Shown piece after piece: positions 18,100 to 27,518 of a stretch of DNA of 64,000 nt. Each line of letters starts with the position of its first letter. Within the stretch, counting starts at the first letter, position 1. The notes beneath the pieces are model-generated. The model was not told the DNA's origin. It ran no database searches and saw only the letters and a list, made by a program, of their open reading frames with translations. Location: positions 1 through 64,000 of the forward strand of contig NZ_FCOX02000020.1 in the NCBI RefSeq assembly GCF_900044055.2, read 5' to 3'. This stretch comes from Caballeronia calidae (GTDB taxonomy: Bacteria; Pseudomonadota; Gammaproteobacteria; Burkholderiales; Burkholderiaceae). The translations under genes were made by a program, and so were the position numbers.

Positions 18100-18543
18100 C
18101 TAACCCTGCAAGCGAACCGATGCCACCATTCGGTCCAGTCGCTTGGTTGCCGCCGCGATTTGGCCGAAGCGCACTTCTCGCAACTGTCGATCATGTTCGT
18201 TCACGACCGTGATGAGCGACTCGACGAGGCACTCGCTGAAGTGCCACTCGCCGCTTGTTTTCCCAACATCGAGCATCGCAAGCACCGCCTCTTCAACCTG
18301 ACGGACGAAAGGCAAGTCGAGCAGTCCGTGCCCCGATTCGGTCAGGAAACTCGTGAGCAGGACAGTCTGGGCGAGCACGATCGTTTCTTGTCGCGCGGCG
18401 CGTTGCCCGCGTACGGCTTCGAGCGCAAGGCGTGACTGAAGACACAAGGCGTCCGCATCCTCCCGAGGCATCGGAAGGAGAAACCTCTTTGACCGCAAAC
18501 GCCCCGGCTTCTTGGGCGACTTCCTCTTTTGGGACACAGGCAT
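18100..18543 (-). CDS. Hypothetical protein, Burkholderiaceae type
   Basis: A 147-residue protein with a very basic N-terminus (QKRKSPKKPGRLRSKRFLLP) followed by a mainly helical body (ARQETIVLAQTVLLTSFLTE and HFSECLVESLITVVNEHDRQ). No catalytic motif is visible. The sequence style is one I associate with conserved hypothetical proteins on Burkholderia and Paraburkholderia replicons, but I cannot name a family. It lies 35 bases downstream of the membrane-protein gene on the same strand and may be co-transcribed. Confidence 0.55.
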   Translation of the reverse strand: MPVSQKRKSPKKPGRLRSKRFLLPMPREDADALCLQSRLALEAVRGQRAARQETIVLAQTVLLTSFLTESGHGLLDLPFVRQVEEAVLAMLDVGKTSGEWHFSECLVESLITVVNEHDRQLREVRFGQIAAATKRLDRMVASVRLQG

Positions 18544-18578
18544 GGCGGCGAAATCTCTGTCGATGACAGCCCTGCCTA

Positions 18579-19277
18579 TTAAGCGATGCGAGGGTTTCCT
18601 GGCTCCGATCCAAATAACGTGGCCGACTCTCCAGTGCGGACGGCCACGCTAGTGCGCTGCTTGACGCTCTCTATGCGCTTTTCTTCGGCGCGAGCAATCA
18701 ACGTCAACAGTTCGCGGCTCAGATCGGCATCCGTCGCCCCCGGCCGCCACGGCACACACCCGTGCTTCTTTCGCGTTTCGCGAGCCAGCGTCAGCGCATC
18801 CCTTGCCGCTTTCGCACTCTCGAAACTGACCTCCTCGCAAAATGCGACAGGATCGCGAAACTCCGAGAATGATGTGAGGTCTTCGCGGCCGGCGTGAATC
18901 CTGGCTGGAAAGTCGCGCAAATCGGACACGACGCGGTGACTGAGTCGCCGCCACTGGATCTTTTCCGGGTAGACAAACGCCGGCAGCATTGCACTTTGCG
19001 CAGCTTCGCGATTTTCCAAGCGAGTCGCTTCGTCGCCCGCCCACTCCGCACGGTGCATCATGGCTCTGCACACTCGTGCGTACCCTTCGAGCGATATGGC
19101 AACCTCCAGAGCCGCGTCGCGTCGTTCGCGTCGAGCGGTAATGCGTTCCTTCAATCCTTGCATCGCAAGCACGACGATCGCGCTAATGGCACTCGATGTG
19201 CCAGCGATCGCGAGCCAGTTGGGCCACTCCACCTGCGACAAAAGAGCCGACGCCTGCTGCCATTGTGCTTGCCACAT
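18579..19277 (-). CDS. Hypothetical single-pass membrane protein
   Basis: A 232-residue protein with a GAGGAAA ribosome site. A transmembrane segment lies at about 22-42 (WLAIAGTSSAISAIVVLAMQ). A basic stretch follows (KERITARRERRD), then a long helical cytoplasmic domain with several Trp and Arg residues. The topology is probably N-out/C-in. There are no motifs of known enzymes. The small N-terminal anchor and long helical body resemble many phage- or plasmid-encoded membrane-tethered proteins of unknown role. Confidence 0.6.
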   Translation of the reverse strand: MWQAQWQQASALLSQVEWPNWLAIAGTSSAISAIVVLAMQGLKERITARRERRDAALEVAISLEGYARVCRAMMHRAEWAGDEATRLENREAAQSAMLPAFVYPEKIQWRRLSHRVVSDLRDFPARIHAGREDLTSFSEFRDPVAFCEEVSFESAKAARDALTLARETRKKHGCVPWRPGATDADLSRELLTLIARAEEKRIESVKQRTSVAVRTGESATLFGSEPGNPRIA

Positions 19278-19511
19278 AGCGTTTCCTCAGAGCTTTGAAG
19301 CAGCAAGTATAGAAAATTCTGCTCGTTTTTCTAATATCGGGGAATGTCCGACTGCCCAACGTGATGAATACGCGACCGTGGATCCCTGCCGCAACCATGC
19401 CGTCGTTGGAGAATGAAATTAAGTGCCCATTCAAGAGAGGCGTCTTCACATTCAGTTAATTTTTTCGCGCTATTCTGGCTTCACTCGCTCGACATAAGGG
19501 GGACATGAAAG

Positions 19512-19742
19512 ATGATTTTTTATCATCACGGTGCGGCCATTCAGCCATCCGTCACACGCGTCGGCCGCGCGTTCGTTGCCCGCGCATCGATTCTCGAAGA
19601 GGACGGTGAAGCGACCTCCCTGGGCGATCTTGGCGTGTTCGCGAGCAAAGACGGTGCATATCGATTCGCCATTCGCTGCGCGTTTGCTTTCGTCGATGGG
19701 CAAACCCTGCCACTCCCACCTTTCAAAGTCGAACAGCATTGA
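19512..19742 (+). CDS. Small conserved hypothetical protein
   Basis: A 76-residue protein (FYHHGAAIQPSVTRVGRAFV, then LEEDGEATSLGDLGVFASKD and a tail LPLPPF). It matches the pattern of a small protein family common in Burkholderiaceae, with a short Y-H-G-x-x-I-x-P-S start and an L-G-x-F box. The ribosome site is weak. An overlapping minus-strand frame (19470-19739) is considered a shadow because its sequence has no such conserved pattern. The function is unknown. Confidence 0.5.
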   Translation: MIFYHHGAAIQPSVTRVGRAFVARASILEEDGEATSLGDLGVFASKDGAYRFAIRCAFAFVDGQTLPLPPFKVEQH

Positions 19743-19931
19743 CGGTGTAAGGCAGCGTGATTGAAACGATCAAAATGAGAACGCCGTCATTTTGAAGCGC
19801 GCTTTTTGTCGCAATTTTTCGATGATTCGCCCGTTCTCGCTTTCAATCGACCATGGGACGGTTTGGGCCTCGTCCGCCCCGATGACGCTAAACGCTCCCC
19901 TTTCGCTAACCATCAAATTGGTCTGCCAATG

Positions 19932-20883
19932 TCATGCAGCAAGTCGGTGTTCGTAGTACGGGCGGTCGCGATCATCCAAAATTCTGTACAGCGCATCGAG
20001 ATCCGACGGATCGGGATTCAGCCACGCTTCAACGTTCTCGGGCTTGATTGGCACGATGCATCGATCATGGCCGGCTGCGACGACTTCGGGCGGCGGATCG
20101 TCCGTGATGGCCGCAAACGACAGCAGGTCGGGTTGATCTTTGGCTGTCCAGCGCGACCACAAGCACGCGCTCACCGCCTGAATCCGGCGTGAACTCGAGC
20201 ACCACGTTTTCATCCTTTTCGCCTTCTGCGAGCGTGCGCCCCTCCATCCGCGCACGGCTGACGTTCTCGTAAAATCGATTCACGATCATCACGCCGTGTG
20301 AATGCCCAAACAAGGGTCGCCAGAAACCTTCCAGTGAATCGCGGCGACTGTTGTACGTTCCAGGAAAGCGCGTGTCGTAGTTCGCAGACTTGCCCGCGAT
20401 GCGGCACTGATACCGCATCGGCTTCACAACGTACTGTCCGTTCTCGACGACGAGCACCGGCGCATAGTGACCCGGAAAAATCCGCGAGTCACGGTCCTTC
20501 GGCGTCGTGCGCCGTAAGTCGTCGAGCCGACCCAAGCTCGACTCGATCTTGTCGGTCGCAATGCGACGACTTTCCGTCGCAGCTTTCGTCACCTTCGTCT
20601 GCAACGCGCGCTCGGCATCCGCCAGGCGGGTGCGCTGCTTGAAGAGATCCTGTTCGAGCGCGGTCGCCTGCTCCGTGTTGAACCGATCAATGAACGCCTT
20701 GATCTGACGCTCGTCGTCGCTTTGCGGTTCTCGGAAAGCGTCTTCCATCCCCTTCGGAATCTTCGCCTTGCTGCCTTCGGCGCGTTCCCAGAACAGGCGC
20801 GCGAATTCACGAATGTCCATCTGCGCGCCGAACATCTTCACGTATCGTCGATAGTCAGCCTGGATCTGCGCCGAGTAGCACAC
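19932..20883 (-). pseudogene. SRAP domain (YedK/HMCES) gene with frameshift
   Basis: The gene starts with GTG and encodes M-C-Y-S-A, the catalytic Cys2 start of SRAP proteins, which form a thiazolidine crosslink to abasic sites in single-stranded DNA. An extended helical insertion follows (ERALQTKVTKAATESRRIAT). The next segment (VKPMRYQCRIAG, FPGTYNSRRDSLEGFWRPLF and FTPDSGGE) is family-like. Near 20160 the frame is lost. The rest of the domain reads in another frame: ACLWSRWTAKDQPDLLSFAA, HDRCIVPIKPENVEAWLNPD and RPYYEHRLAA. A one-base deletion or insertion explains this. The SOS-associated role fits its place upstream of imuA. It could also be a sequencing error. Confidence 0.8.
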
Positions 20884-20908
20884 TGCTGCCCCTTCGATGT
20901 CGATTCGG

Positions 20909-21265
20909 TTAGGTTGCCGTGCCGGTTGCCTCGCGGCACAGTCTCATCATCTTCTGGACCACCGTGCTCGCATGGTTCAGGCCCATATCGCCAGTGAAGA
21001 GCGCCTGCACATCCGACTGGCGCACGGCAATGCCCGCCCCTTTCAGATCACGCCGAGCGATCTTGAAGGCCAGTTGGCCGATGCGGATGCGCGCGAGCCA
21101 GTCCATCGTGACAAGGTTACGCTTGAGCCAGATGCGGCAGCTCTCCACGACGTGGTCCACGCGCCATTCCTGGGTCAGCGCGTAGGAAGCAGCAACGGTC
21201 GCCACCAGAAAGCACAATAGATCGGCTCGCGCGCCTGTCAGTTCGTCAATATCGGGCATGTTCAT
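20909..21265 (-). CDS. Hypothetical protein
   Basis: A 118-residue protein from the ATG at 21265, which follows an AGGAAAC ribosome site. An in-frame ATG at 21295 is less likely. The sequence is mostly helical (LLCFLVATVAASYALTQEWR and LARIRIGQLAFKIARRDLKG), with a moderately hydrophobic segment near 16-30 too short for a clear membrane helix. No motif was recognised. It lies just upstream of the SRAP gene on the same strand and could share its transcript. Confidence 0.55.
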   Translation of the reverse strand: MNMPDIDELTGARADLLCFLVATVAASYALTQEWRVDHVVESCRIWLKRNLVTMDWLARIRIGQLAFKIARRDLKGAGIAVRQSDVQALFTGDMGLNHASTVVQKMMRLCREATGTAT

Positions 21266-21337
21266 CTTGTTTCCTGTTCCCAGCATAGTAACCACCTAAC
21301 CGCCAATTACTTGCAGGTGCGGACGAGCTCCAGACTT

Positions 21338-21604
21338 TCAACGACGAATCGACCGCCCCTCGCTGCAGCGCAGCCCAGTCCCGACGCACGAGCCATCGCA
21401 CCCGGCGCAGTAATGGCGATCACGCACGCTGTCGTCGACCTGCCGGCGGTTGAAATCGTCCACCGACTTCGTCCCGACCGTCCGGCCGTTCTCGTGCGCG
21501 AAGAATGTCGGCTCGCCCGACTTGCCGCGGGCGACGGCCTCGTCGATCGTCGCGTCGCCAAACGCCTTGCGCAGCTTGGCGACGAAGTCCGCGAACTCCG
21601 GCAT
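21338..21604 (-). CDS. Hypothetical protein
   Basis: An 88-residue protein (MPEFADFVAKLRKAFGDATI, then DEAVARGKSGEPTFFAHENG). The C-terminus has the pattern DRHYCAGCDGSCVGTGLRC, with four cysteines in C-x2-C-x3-C-x7-C spacing that could bind zinc. The start at 21604 or the upstream ATG at 21625 are both possible and neither has a strong ribosome site. It is divergent from imuA, with about 130 bases between them. No function is known. Confidence 0.5.
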   Translation of the reverse strand: MPEFADFVAKLRKAFGDATIDEAVARGKSGEPTFFAHENGRTVGTKSVDDFNRRQVDDSVRDRHYCAGCDGSCVGTGLRCSEGRSIRR

Positions 21605-21696
21605 CGGATGTCTCGGTGCAAGCATATTGGCCAGGTTTGTCTACGACCAGTAAAAAGTGCGCAACGCACTGCTTCAGTTTTTGAGCTAAGATACCC

Positions 21697-21712
21697 CTGT
21701 ATATTTATACAG
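21697..21712. promoter_or_regulatory. LexA box (SOS operator)
   Basis: CTGTATATTTATACAG matches the CTGTATATATATACAG consensus at 15 of 16 positions. It lies 24 bases before the imuA start and so places imuA-imuB-dnaE2 under SOS control. The divergent gene at 21338-21604 could also be affected. Confidence 0.9.
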
Positions 21713-21735
21713 TATTTTTGCTAACCCGATTTACC

Positions 21736-22449
21736 ATGGCCGCTCTGCCTCAAGACATCGCGTCGATCCACCCGTCAATCTGGACGGGAAATCAACTCGC
21801 ACGGTCGTACGGTAAAACCATCGACACCGGCTACGCAGCCCTGTCGGCGGAGTTGCCCGGCGGTGGCTGGCCGATCGGCGCGTTGGTGGAGTTGCTGGTT
21901 CAGCAGCCGGGGATCGGCGAGATGCGGCTACTCAAGCCGGCACTCGTGGCCGCGAGCAAGCGGCCGGTCGCGCTGCTGCAGGCGCCGCACGTGCCGAACA
22001 GCCTGGCGTTTTCGTATTTGGGCGTGCCGCTCGACAAGCTAATGATGCTGCGTGCGCCGAAGACTGCCGACGCGCTCTGGTGCGCCGAGCGCGTACTGAA
22101 TGCCCGAAGTTGCGGCGCACTGCTCTTCTGGCAACAGCACATCCGGTCTGAGGCGCTACGGCGATTGCATTTGGCGGCTCAAGCAACGGAAACCTTGCTG
22201 ATTCTGGTTCGACCGCTTGCCTCCACCCAGGATGCGTCGCCCGCGGTATTACGGCTAGGTGTGCGACCCGCCGACGGCGGCATCGTCGTCGAAGTCATCA
22301 AACGACGAGGCCCCACCCGAACCGACCCACTGTCCATCCACCTTCAACCGTCTCCGATTCTGCTCAGCCCTCATGGCCGTGTTCGTCGCCATCTTCCTGC
22401 CCCGGCTCTCGCTGGAGGTGTTCCGTCCGAGATGGTCATCTCCGACTGA
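21736..22449 (+). CDS. imuA: ImuA, SOS mutagenesis protein
   Basis: A 237-residue RecA-like protein of the ImuA (SulA-related) family. The N-terminus IHPSIWTGNQLARSYGKTID and the segment LPGGGWPIGALVELLVQQPG (about 42-62) are diagnostic for ImuA. The central GEMRLLKPAL and VLNARSCGALLFWQ complete the RecA-like fold. It works with ImuB and DnaE2 in the translesion mutasome, where it is thought to contact RecA and ImuB. A LexA box lies directly upstream. Its 3' end overlaps imuB by 77 bases. The ATG at 21736 gives the family N-terminus; an earlier in-frame start at 21718 adds six residues and lies close to the operator. Confidence 0.9.
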   Translation: MAALPQDIASIHPSIWTGNQLARSYGKTIDTGYAALSAELPGGGWPIGALVELLVQQPGIGEMRLLKPALVAASKRPVALLQAPHVPNSLAFSYLGVPLDKLMMLRAPKTADALWCAERVLNARSCGALLFWQQHIRSEALRRLHLAAQATETLLILVRPLASTQDASPAVLRLGVRPADGGIVVEVIKRRGPTRTDPLSIHLQPSPILLSPHGRVRRHLPAPALAGGVPSEMVISD

Positions 22450-23836
22450 ACACGGCTGTGTGGTGCTCGAGCGTGACAAGGTGATCGTCCTCGACCAGGC
22501 AGCAAGAGAGGCAGGGGTGATGGTGGGCATGAAGCGCGGCGGCGTCACGACACTCACGGCCGACGCGCTGATGTACGACCGCAGTCCCGCGCGCGAGCTC
22601 GACGTGCAGCGCGAAGTCGCTTTCGCGCTACTTCGCTTCTCGCCTCAGGTCGCCGTGCGTGAGGAAGAAACCATCGTTGTGGACGTGACAGCGAGTCTCC
22701 GGCTTTTCGGCGGCATCACGCACGTGTGTCGACAGATCCGGGAGGCGGTCAAGGCGATCGGTGTCACCGCCCGCATGAGCGTGGCGCCCACCGGTCAAGG
22801 CGCGTGGCTCCTCGCCAAACGGGGGCGCCGGCGGGTGCTCAAGATGCGTTCGCTCGAACGGTATCTCGGCGAGCTGCCCTTCATGGTGGTCCCCGAAGTT
22901 CGATCGTTCGCCGAATGGTTCAACGGCCTCGGCTGTCGAGTACTCAATGATATTCGCCGCCTGCCACGTGCAGGTCTCAAAAAGAGGTGTGGCGTGGATT
23001 TACTGGATTCTCTCGACCGCGCCTACGGCCTGTCACCTGAACTCTACGAGTGGCTGGCGTTGCCGCCTTCGTTCAGCGCGCGTACCGAGCTGCCCGATCG
23101 CGTCGAGCATGCCGAAGCGATCTTGTTTTCCGCGCGACGCCTGATCGTCCAACTGTGCGGATGGTTGAGCGCGCAGCAGCTCGCGCTCACGCAGGCGACG
23201 ATCACGCTCGAACACGAGCGCGGCCGCCAGGCGATCGAGCCGACGGTGATCGACATCGCATTGGCTGAGCCGACATGGCACGAGGAGCACCTCGTGCGGC
23301 TGCTCAAGGAGCGCCTCGGGCGTATCGAGCTCGAAGCGGCCGTCATCGCGGTGCGCCTGACGGCCTCGAAAGTCGAGCCGGCCGAGTCGCCCAGCGATTC
23401 GCTTTTCCCCGATCCGGGCGGATCGGCGCAGGATCACAATCGCCTGCTCGAACTGCTGGTCGCCCGCCTGGGAAGCGAAAACGTCTTGCGGCCGGCGCCG
23501 ACATCGGATCATCGGCCCGAACATGCGAATCAATGGGTGCCCGTGCAGGCCACGATCAAAGCGTGCCCTCCGCCTGCCGAACTTCCACGTCCGACGTGGT
23601 TGCTGGACACACCCGTGCGGCTGATGATCAAAAACCATCGGCCTTTCTATGGCTCGCCCCTCAAACTCGTCTCGACGGGCGAACGTATTGAAGCGGGCTG
23701 GCACGACGGCGAGCTCGTCACGCGCGACTACTACGTTGCGGAAGCCACCGATAAGAGTTGCTACTGGATCTACCGTGAACGACCGAGCGTGAAGACCGAA
23801 GAAGTCCGCTGGTTTCTTCACGGGCTGTTCGGATAA
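22373..23836 (+). CDS. imuB: ImuB, inactive Y-family polymerase homologue
   Basis: A 487-residue Y-family DNA polymerase homologue. The start FVAIFLPRLSLEVFRP lacks the D-x-D of the polymerase N-terminus, where active enzymes read D-x-D-x-F. REEETIVVDVTASLRLFGG is the palm region, followed by a helix-hairpin-helix segment (LNDIRRLPRAGLKKRCGVDL). The C-terminus ends with the typical KTEEVRWFLHGLFG. ImuB is the hub that links ImuA, the beta clamp and DnaE2. It overlaps imuA and ends 14 bases before dnaE2. The catalytic acidic residues are absent, as expected for ImuB. Confidence 0.9.
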   Translation: MAVFVAIFLPRLSLEVFRPRWSSPTEHGCVVLERDKVIVLDQAAREAGVMVGMKRGGVTTLTADALMYDRSPARELDVQREVAFALLRFSPQVAVREEETIVVDVTASLRLFGGITHVCRQIREAVKAIGVTARMSVAPTGQGAWLLAKRGRRRVLKMRSLERYLGELPFMVVPEVRSFAEWFNGLGCRVLNDIRRLPRAGLKKRCGVDLLDSLDRAYGLSPELYEWLALPPSFSARTELPDRVEHAEAILFSARRLIVQLCGWLSAQQLALTQATITLEHERGRQAIEPTVIDIALAEPTWHEEHLVRLLKERLGRIELEAAVIAVRLTASKVEPAESPSDSLFPDPGGSAQDHNRLLELLVARLGSENVLRPAPTSDHRPEHANQWVPVQATIKACPPPAELPRPTWLLDTPVRLMIKNHRPFYGSPLKLVSTGERIEAGWHDGELVTRDYYVAEATDKSCYWIYRERPSVKTEEVRWFLHGLFG

Positions 23837-23850
23837 TCGGTGGTGTCGCC

Positions 23851-26800
23851 GTGGATCTTTTCTCGTCGGCCCTACCCGACTACGCGGAGCTTTTCGCGTT
23901 CACGAACTTTTCGTTTCTGCATGGCGCATCCCACGGCGAAGAGCTCGTGCTGCGCGCCTCTCAGCTCGGCTATTCAGGCCTGGCGGTCACCGACGAATGC
24001 TCGCTTGCGGGTGTGGTGCGTGCTCACGTCCAGGCCAAGGAAGAAAAGCTGCCGCTGATCATCGGCTCTTATTTCCGGCTCGTTCATGCGGACAAGAGCC
24101 CGGCGTTCGGCCTGATCCTGCTTGCACAGAACCGCAACGGCTACGGCAACCTGTCCGAGCTGATCACGCTCGGCCGCATGAGGGCAGCAAAGGGCTCGTA
24201 CCTGCTCACGCCGCACGACCTGTCGAAACCCGAGAAAGAGTATGCGCATCTGCGCGGCATGCCCGATTGCCTGGCAATCCTCGTACCGGATTTTCCGGCG
24301 AAGGAAGACGCGCTCGCCGCACAAGTCGAGTGGCTCAATGAGACGTTTCCGGCTCGCGCGTGGGTCGGCCTGATCCTCCACCAGCGCGCGATGGATGACA
24401 TCCACCGCGGCAGCGTCGAATACATCGCCGATCGGCACCGCGTCCCGGTCGTCGCACTCGGCAACGTCGTGATGCACGTTCGCTCGCGCAAGCCGCTGCA
24501 AGACACGATGACGGCAATCCGCATCGGCAAGCCTGTATCCGAGTGCGGATACGATCTCGCACCCAACGCGGAGCAGCACCTTCGCTCGCGGCTGCGACTC
24601 GCCAATCTGTATCCGGCTCACGCGCTCGCGCAGACGCTCGACATCCTGGAGCGTTGCACGTTCTCGTTGGATGAACTGCGCTACGAGTACCCCGACGAAC
24701 TCGTGCCAGACGGCTTCACGCACGAGGCATATCTGCGGCAGGAGACGTATATCGGTGCGCACAAGCGCTTTCCAGCCGGGATCCCGCTTGAGGTTCAGCA
24801 ACAGATCGAGCACGAGTTGCAGTTGATCCGCGAAATGCGTTACGAGGCCTATTTCCTCACGGTCTATGACATCGTGCGCTTCGCGCGAAGCCAGCAGATC
24901 CTGTGTCAGGGTCGTGGGTCCGCTGCGAACAGCGCCGTCTGTTATTGCCTGGGCGTCACCGAAGTCGATCCTTCACGCGGCAACATGCTCTTCGAGCGCT
25001 TCATCTCGAAAGAACGCGGAGAGCCGCCCGACATCGACGTCGATTTCGAGCATCAGCGCCGCGAAGAGGTCATCCAATACATCTACCGGAAGTACGGCCG
25101 CGACCGCGCTGCGATTGCCGCTGCGGTCTCGACCTATCGGCCACGCGGTGCGTTACGCGAGACGGGCAAGGCGCTCGGCATCGATCCGCAGATCGTCGAC
25201 AAGGTGGCCAAAAGCCACCAATGGTTCGACCACTCGCAAGATCTGTTGCGTCGATTCGAAGAGTCCGGCCTCGATCCGGCCAATCCGCTCATTGTGATCT
25301 GGGCGAAGCTGGCCGCCGAGATCCTGAATTTTCCGCGGCATCTTTCGCAGCATTCGGGCGGCTTCGTCATCAGCCGAGGCAAGCTCACGCGGCTCGTTCC
25401 CGTCGAAAACGCGGCGATGGCGGATCGCAGCGCGATTCAGTGGGACAAGGACGATTTGGAGGCTCTGGGGCTGCTGAAAATCGACGTCCTCGCGCTCGGC
25501 ATGTTGTCGGCCATTCGCCGCACGCTCGATATCGTCTCCGAACAGCGCGGCGAACGCTTCGAGATGCAGGACATCCCTGCTGAAGATCCTGAGACGTACG
25601 AGATGATCTCGCAGGCGGATACCGTCGGGGTGTTTCAGATCGAGTCACGCGCGCAGATGAGCATGTTGCCGCGTATGCAACCGCGGACCTTCTATGATCT
25701 TGTGATCGAGGTGGCGATCGTGCGTCCCGGTCCGATTCAGGGCGGCGCTGTGCATCCCTATCTACGACGCCGTCAGAAGATCGAGCCGGTGACCTATCCG
25801 AGCCCGGCGCTGGAAACCGCTCTCGGGCGCACGCTCGGCGTGCCGATTTTTCAGGAGCAGGTGATGCAGGTCGCGATCCTGGCTGCCGGTTTTACGCCGG
25901 GCGAGGCCGATCAGCTGCGGCGCGCGATGGCAGCGTGGAAACGCAAAGGCGGCTTGGAGAAGTACTACGATCGCATCGTCAACGGGATGCAGGAGCGCGG
26001 CTACGAAAAAGCATTTGCCGAGGCGATCTTCGAGCAAATCAAGGGCTTCGGCGAATACGGCTTTCCTGAGAGCCACGCGGCGAGCTTCGCGCTGCTGGTG
26101 TATGCCAGCAGCTGGCTCAAATGTCACGAACCGGCTGCTTTCCTTGCCGCGATGCTCAACAGCCAGCCGATGGGCTTCTATTCACCGTCACAACTCGTGC
26201 AGGACGCGAAGCGTCATGGTGTGGATGTGGTGCCGACCGACGTCACGATCAGCGGCTGGGATTCCCTGCTTGAGCGTCGCGTCGATCGCGCGAAACCCGT
26301 CGTTCGTCTCGGACTGTCGTTGCTTAGAGGGATGCGTGACGGTGCGGCGGAGCGCATTGAGAACGCACGGGCCGTGAAGCACTTCGCGAGCGTGAGTGAT
26401 TTGGCGCGCCGCGCCCAGCTTGATCGGCACGACCTGCAGGTGTTGGCAGGGGCGAACGCGTTGCAGTCGCTTGCCGGTAATCGACGGGAAGCACTTTGGC
26501 AATCAGTCGCGGCCGTGCCCGACCGGGACATCCTGGCCGACAGCCGGATCGATGACGAGACGCCCGAGCTTGGCGCGCCGTCCGAGGCCGAAGACATCGT
26601 CAGCGACTACTACGCCTCGGGGCTGACACTGGGGCGACATCCCCTTTCGCTCTTGCGCCCGACGCTGCTCGAACAGCGACTGATGCCAGCCTCAACGCTC
26701 CGCACCTATCGGAACGGTCGGCTCGCACGCGGCTGTGGGCTCGTCACCGTGAGACAAAGACCCGGTACGGCAAAAGGCGTGATGTTCGTGACGCTCGAGG

Positions 26801-27000
26801 ACGAGACCGGAAACGTGAACGTGATCATCTGGCCGTCGCTTCTGGAAAAGCAACGAAAGGAAGCATTGGGCGCAGCGCTGCTCGCTGTGTACGGCACCTG
26901 GCAATGCGAGGGCGAGGTCCGTCACCTTGTGGCACAGCGACTTGTGGACATGTCGCATCTGCTCGGCGGGCTCACGACCGTCAGCCGCAATTTCTGCTGA
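23851..27000 (+). CDS. dnaE2: Error-prone DNA polymerase DnaE2
   Basis: A 1049-residue C-family polymerase with a GTG start at 23851, 14 bases after imuB. The PHP domain (YAELFAFTNFSFLHGASHGE) is at the N-terminus. The palm has the catalytic PPDIDVDFEHQRREEVI motif near 393-409. The helix LCQGRGSAANSAVCYCLGVT, RPGPIQGGAVHPYLRR and FPESHAASFALLVYASSWLK follow. A C-terminal OB-fold segment reads GCGLVTVRQRPGTAKGVMFV. It carries out translesion synthesis and SOS mutagenesis with ImuA and ImuB. Its length is normal and no defect is visible. The three-gene operon is complete. Confidence 0.97.
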   Translation: MDLFSSALPDYAELFAFTNFSFLHGASHGEELVLRASQLGYSGLAVTDECSLAGVVRAHVQAKEEKLPLIIGSYFRLVHADKSPAFGLILLAQNRNGYGNLSELITLGRMRAAKGSYLLTPHDLSKPEKEYAHLRGMPDCLAILVPDFPAKEDALAAQVEWLNETFPARAWVGLILHQRAMDDIHRGSVEYIADRHRVPVVALGNVVMHVRSRKPLQDTMTAIRIGKPVSECGYDLAPNAEQHLRSRLRLANLYPAHALAQTLDILERCTFSLDELRYEYPDELVPDGFTHEAYLRQETYIGAHKRFPAGIPLEVQQQIEHELQLIREMRYEAYFLTVYDIVRFARSQQILCQGRGSAANSAVCYCLGVTEVDPSRGNMLFERFISKERGEPPDIDVDFEHQRREEVIQYIYRKYGRDRAAIAAAVSTYRPRGALRETGKALGIDPQIVDKVAKSHQWFDHSQDLLRRFEESGLDPANPLIVIWAKLAAEILNFPRHLSQHSGGFVISRGKLTRLVPVENAAMADRSAIQWDKDDLEALGLLKIDVLALGMLSAIRRTLDIVSEQRGERFEMQDIPAEDPETYEMISQADTVGVFQIESRAQMSMLPRMQPRTFYDLVIEVAIVRPGPIQGGAVHPYLRRRQKIEPVTYPSPALETALGRTLGVPIFQEQVMQVAILAAGFTPGEADQLRRAMAAWKRKGGLEKYYDRIVNGMQERGYEKAFAEAIFEQIKGFGEYGFPESHAASFALLVYASSWLKCHEPAAFLAAMLNSQPMGFYSPSQLVQDAKRHGVDVVPTDVTISGWDSLLERRVDRAKPVVRLGLSLLRGMRDGAAERIENARAVKHFASVSDLARRAQLDRHDLQVLAGANALQSLAGNRREALWQSVAAVPDRDILADSRIDDETPELGAPSEAEDIVSDYYASGLTLGRHPLSLLRPTLLEQRLMPASTLRTYRNGRLARGCGLVTVRQRPGTAKGVMFVTLEDETGNVNVIIWPSLLEKQRKEALGAALLAVYGTWQCEGEVRHLVAQRLVDMSHLLGGLTTVSRNFC

Positions 27001-27023
27001 CGGGACCCGCCCCAACATAACGC

Positions 27024-27518
27024 TCACTGCGAAGGAGACTCGCCTTCGGCAGGCAGCGCCTTCCGAGGCTTCTTCGCACGCGCGAGCACCGTCTCGGGCG
27101 CCTTGGCGGCCCCCTCGGCCTTCTTCGTCTTCTTGGCCGACTTCGGCTCGCCGACAATCGCAGACTTCTCGGCCGCTGCAGCCGCCTCCTTCGTTGAGGC
27201 CTTCTTGTCGCCCTTCGCCTTTACCTCATTGCCCGCTTCAGCCGCGCCGCTTTTTCCTTCAAGCGTCGCTTTCGCCTTCTTCGCCTTCTTCACGGCGACA
27301 CCGCTGTCATCCTTTGGAACCTTCTTGACTCTCGGAGCTTTGCTCACTATTGCCGGTGAATGCCCAAGCGGGGCGGTACGTTCCCCTTGAATCTGTGCGA
27401 TCGCCTCGCACCAGTAGTGATCGTCGCGGCCATGTTGGCGACCATCCGCTTCCCACAGGAGGTAGGCGCGAAAGCGAATGCTCTCCTCGGATCGCACGGG
27501 ATTCGACGTCGATTGCAT
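27024..27518 (-). CDS. DUF2934 protein with Lys/Ala-rich tail
   Basis: A 164-residue protein. Residues 10-45 contain the DUF2934 motif (IRFRAYLLWEADGRQHGRDD, then HYWCEA). The remainder is a low-complexity basic tail of Lys, Ala and Glu (KKAKKAKATLEGK, and SAKKTKKAEGAAKAP), similar in style to histone H1-like proteins. The ribosome site is GGAGC, 4 bases before the ATG. In Burkholderiaceae DUF2934 proteins are often encoded near Ku/LigD and stress genes. A DNA-binding role through the tail is likely but unproven. It is convergent with dnaE2. Confidence 0.8.
   Translation of the reverse strand: MQSTSNPVRSEESIRFRAYLLWEADGRQHGRDDHYWCEAIAQIQGERTAPLGHSPAIVSKAPRVKKVPKDDSGVAVKKAKKAKATLEGKSGAAEAGNEVKAKGDKKASTKEAAAAAEKSAIVGEPKSAKKTKKAEGAAKAPETVLARAKKPRKALPAEGESPSQ

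Noticed and set aside
19470..19739. 89-codon minus-strand frame opposite the 19512 gene
   Set aside because: The plus-strand reading fits a small Burkholderiaceae protein pattern, and the minus frame has no such features.
23974..24813. 279-codon minus-strand frame within dnaE2
   Set aside because: It lies wholly inside an intact, highly conserved polymerase gene and reads as a low-information shadow.
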